Below are positions 63,842-64,000 of a stretch of DNA of 64,000 nt, one piece after another. How positions within the stretch are numbered: the stretch's first letter is position 1; each line of letters opens with the position of its first letter. Position numbers and translations under genes: made by a program. Source of the DNA: Spirochaetales bacterium (GTDB lineage: Bacteria > Spirochaetota > Leptospiria > Leptospirales > Leptonemataceae); contig JACKOY010000001.1 in assembly GCA_024233935.1 (NCBI GenBank), positions 372,001 to 436,000 of the forward strand, in the 5' to 3' direction. A model generated the notes under the pieces. It was not told where the DNA came from, ran no database searches, and saw only the letters and a list, made by a program, of their open reading frames with translations.

Positions 63842-64000
63842 ATGGCGGAGATACGCGGCGGAAAGAACGGATCCGGTCAGCGCCACGCGGTCCTGGTCAG
63901 CGAGTGGAATGATTTTATTACGTCCGCTCTGCTGAAGGGAGCCCTGGCGGCGTTGCAAGATCACGGAGTGGATTCGGAGAGCGTGGATGTCATTCATGTG
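63842..64000 (+). CDS. ribH: 6,7-dimethyl-8-ribityllumazine synthase, N-terminal part
   Basis: The first 53 codons of a gene cut by the window edge. HAVLVSEWNDFITSALLKGALAALQDHGV matches the start of lumazine synthase, with the first strand and the F/W-N-x-F/x-I loop that binds the substrate, ending VDVIHV where the PG motif follows. The enzyme makes the riboflavin precursor. It starts one base after the VKOR-DsbA stop codon. Confidence 0.87.
   Translation, partial: MAEIRGGKNGSGQRHAVLVSEWNDFITSALLKGALAALQDHGVDSESVDVIHV

Overview
The window is 64 kb of GC-rich chromosome carrying about 55 tightly packed, ordinary-looking protein genes, one tRNA and no mobile elements, rRNA or CRISPR. Several features point to the spirochaete order Leptospirales, probably a high-GC, non-Leptospira lineage. 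These are a DUF1564-like protein, several membrane-anchored SpoIIE phosphatases with 7TM sensor modules, a VKOR-DsbA fusion, a DUF6941 protein, and many lipoproteins with relaxed, spirochaete-style lipoboxes (APHC, FWGC, FWTC, LPAC). The assignment is inferred from gene content only.

Layout. 1-9.8 kb: tRNA-Val, DUF309, aldehyde dehydrogenase, two membrane proteins, a di-haem peroxidase lipoprotein, a GT39-like membrane protein and an ECF41 sigma factor. 9.7-18 kb: an FAD oxidoreductase, a YihQ-like GH31 lipoprotein, and two tandem 7TMR-DISM/SpoIIE phosphatases divergent from a TetR regulator with a clear operator palindrome. 18-31 kb: thioesterase, GST, SOUL lipoprotein, macrodomain, lysC-murI, amidase, DUF6941, DUF1564-like, ArsC/Spx-like, exported haloalkane dehalogenase, lexA, a DUF4336 protein and a fatty acid desaturase.

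31.4-36.5 kb holds the most unusual locus: a three-gene operon encoding a 1273-residue tubulin/FtsZ-superfamily protein, a two-TM membrane protein and a short proline-rich disordered protein. 36.6-46.6 kb: pyrD, a zinc-ribbon protein, an exported hydrolase, an active SpoIIE membrane phosphatase coupled to an apparently degenerate SpoIIE partner, argJ, an OmpA/PD40 protein and a heptad-repeat protein with a nuclease-like tail. 46.6-54.6 kb: a four-gene run (cutA, PilZ, FGGY kinase, sphingosine-phosphate-lyase-like enzyme), then fabG, a TonB-dependent receptor and a beta-propeller partner. 54.6-64 kb: a MacB/DevBCA-type ABC exporter, an amt-PII operon with a textbook sigma-54 promoter and a strong terminator, a glycosyltransferase, a Cys-rich lipoprotein, the VKOR-DsbA fusion and the start of ribH.

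The recurring theme is envelope sensing and partner-switch style signalling: four SpoIIE-type domains in 28 kb, an ECF sigma factor, PilZ, TetR and PII. No anti-sigma kinase or STAS antagonist, the usual partners of SpoIIE phosphatases, is visible in the window. Start codons were chosen by eye from Shine-Dalgarno matches, overlaps and signal peptides, and several are uncertain as noted.
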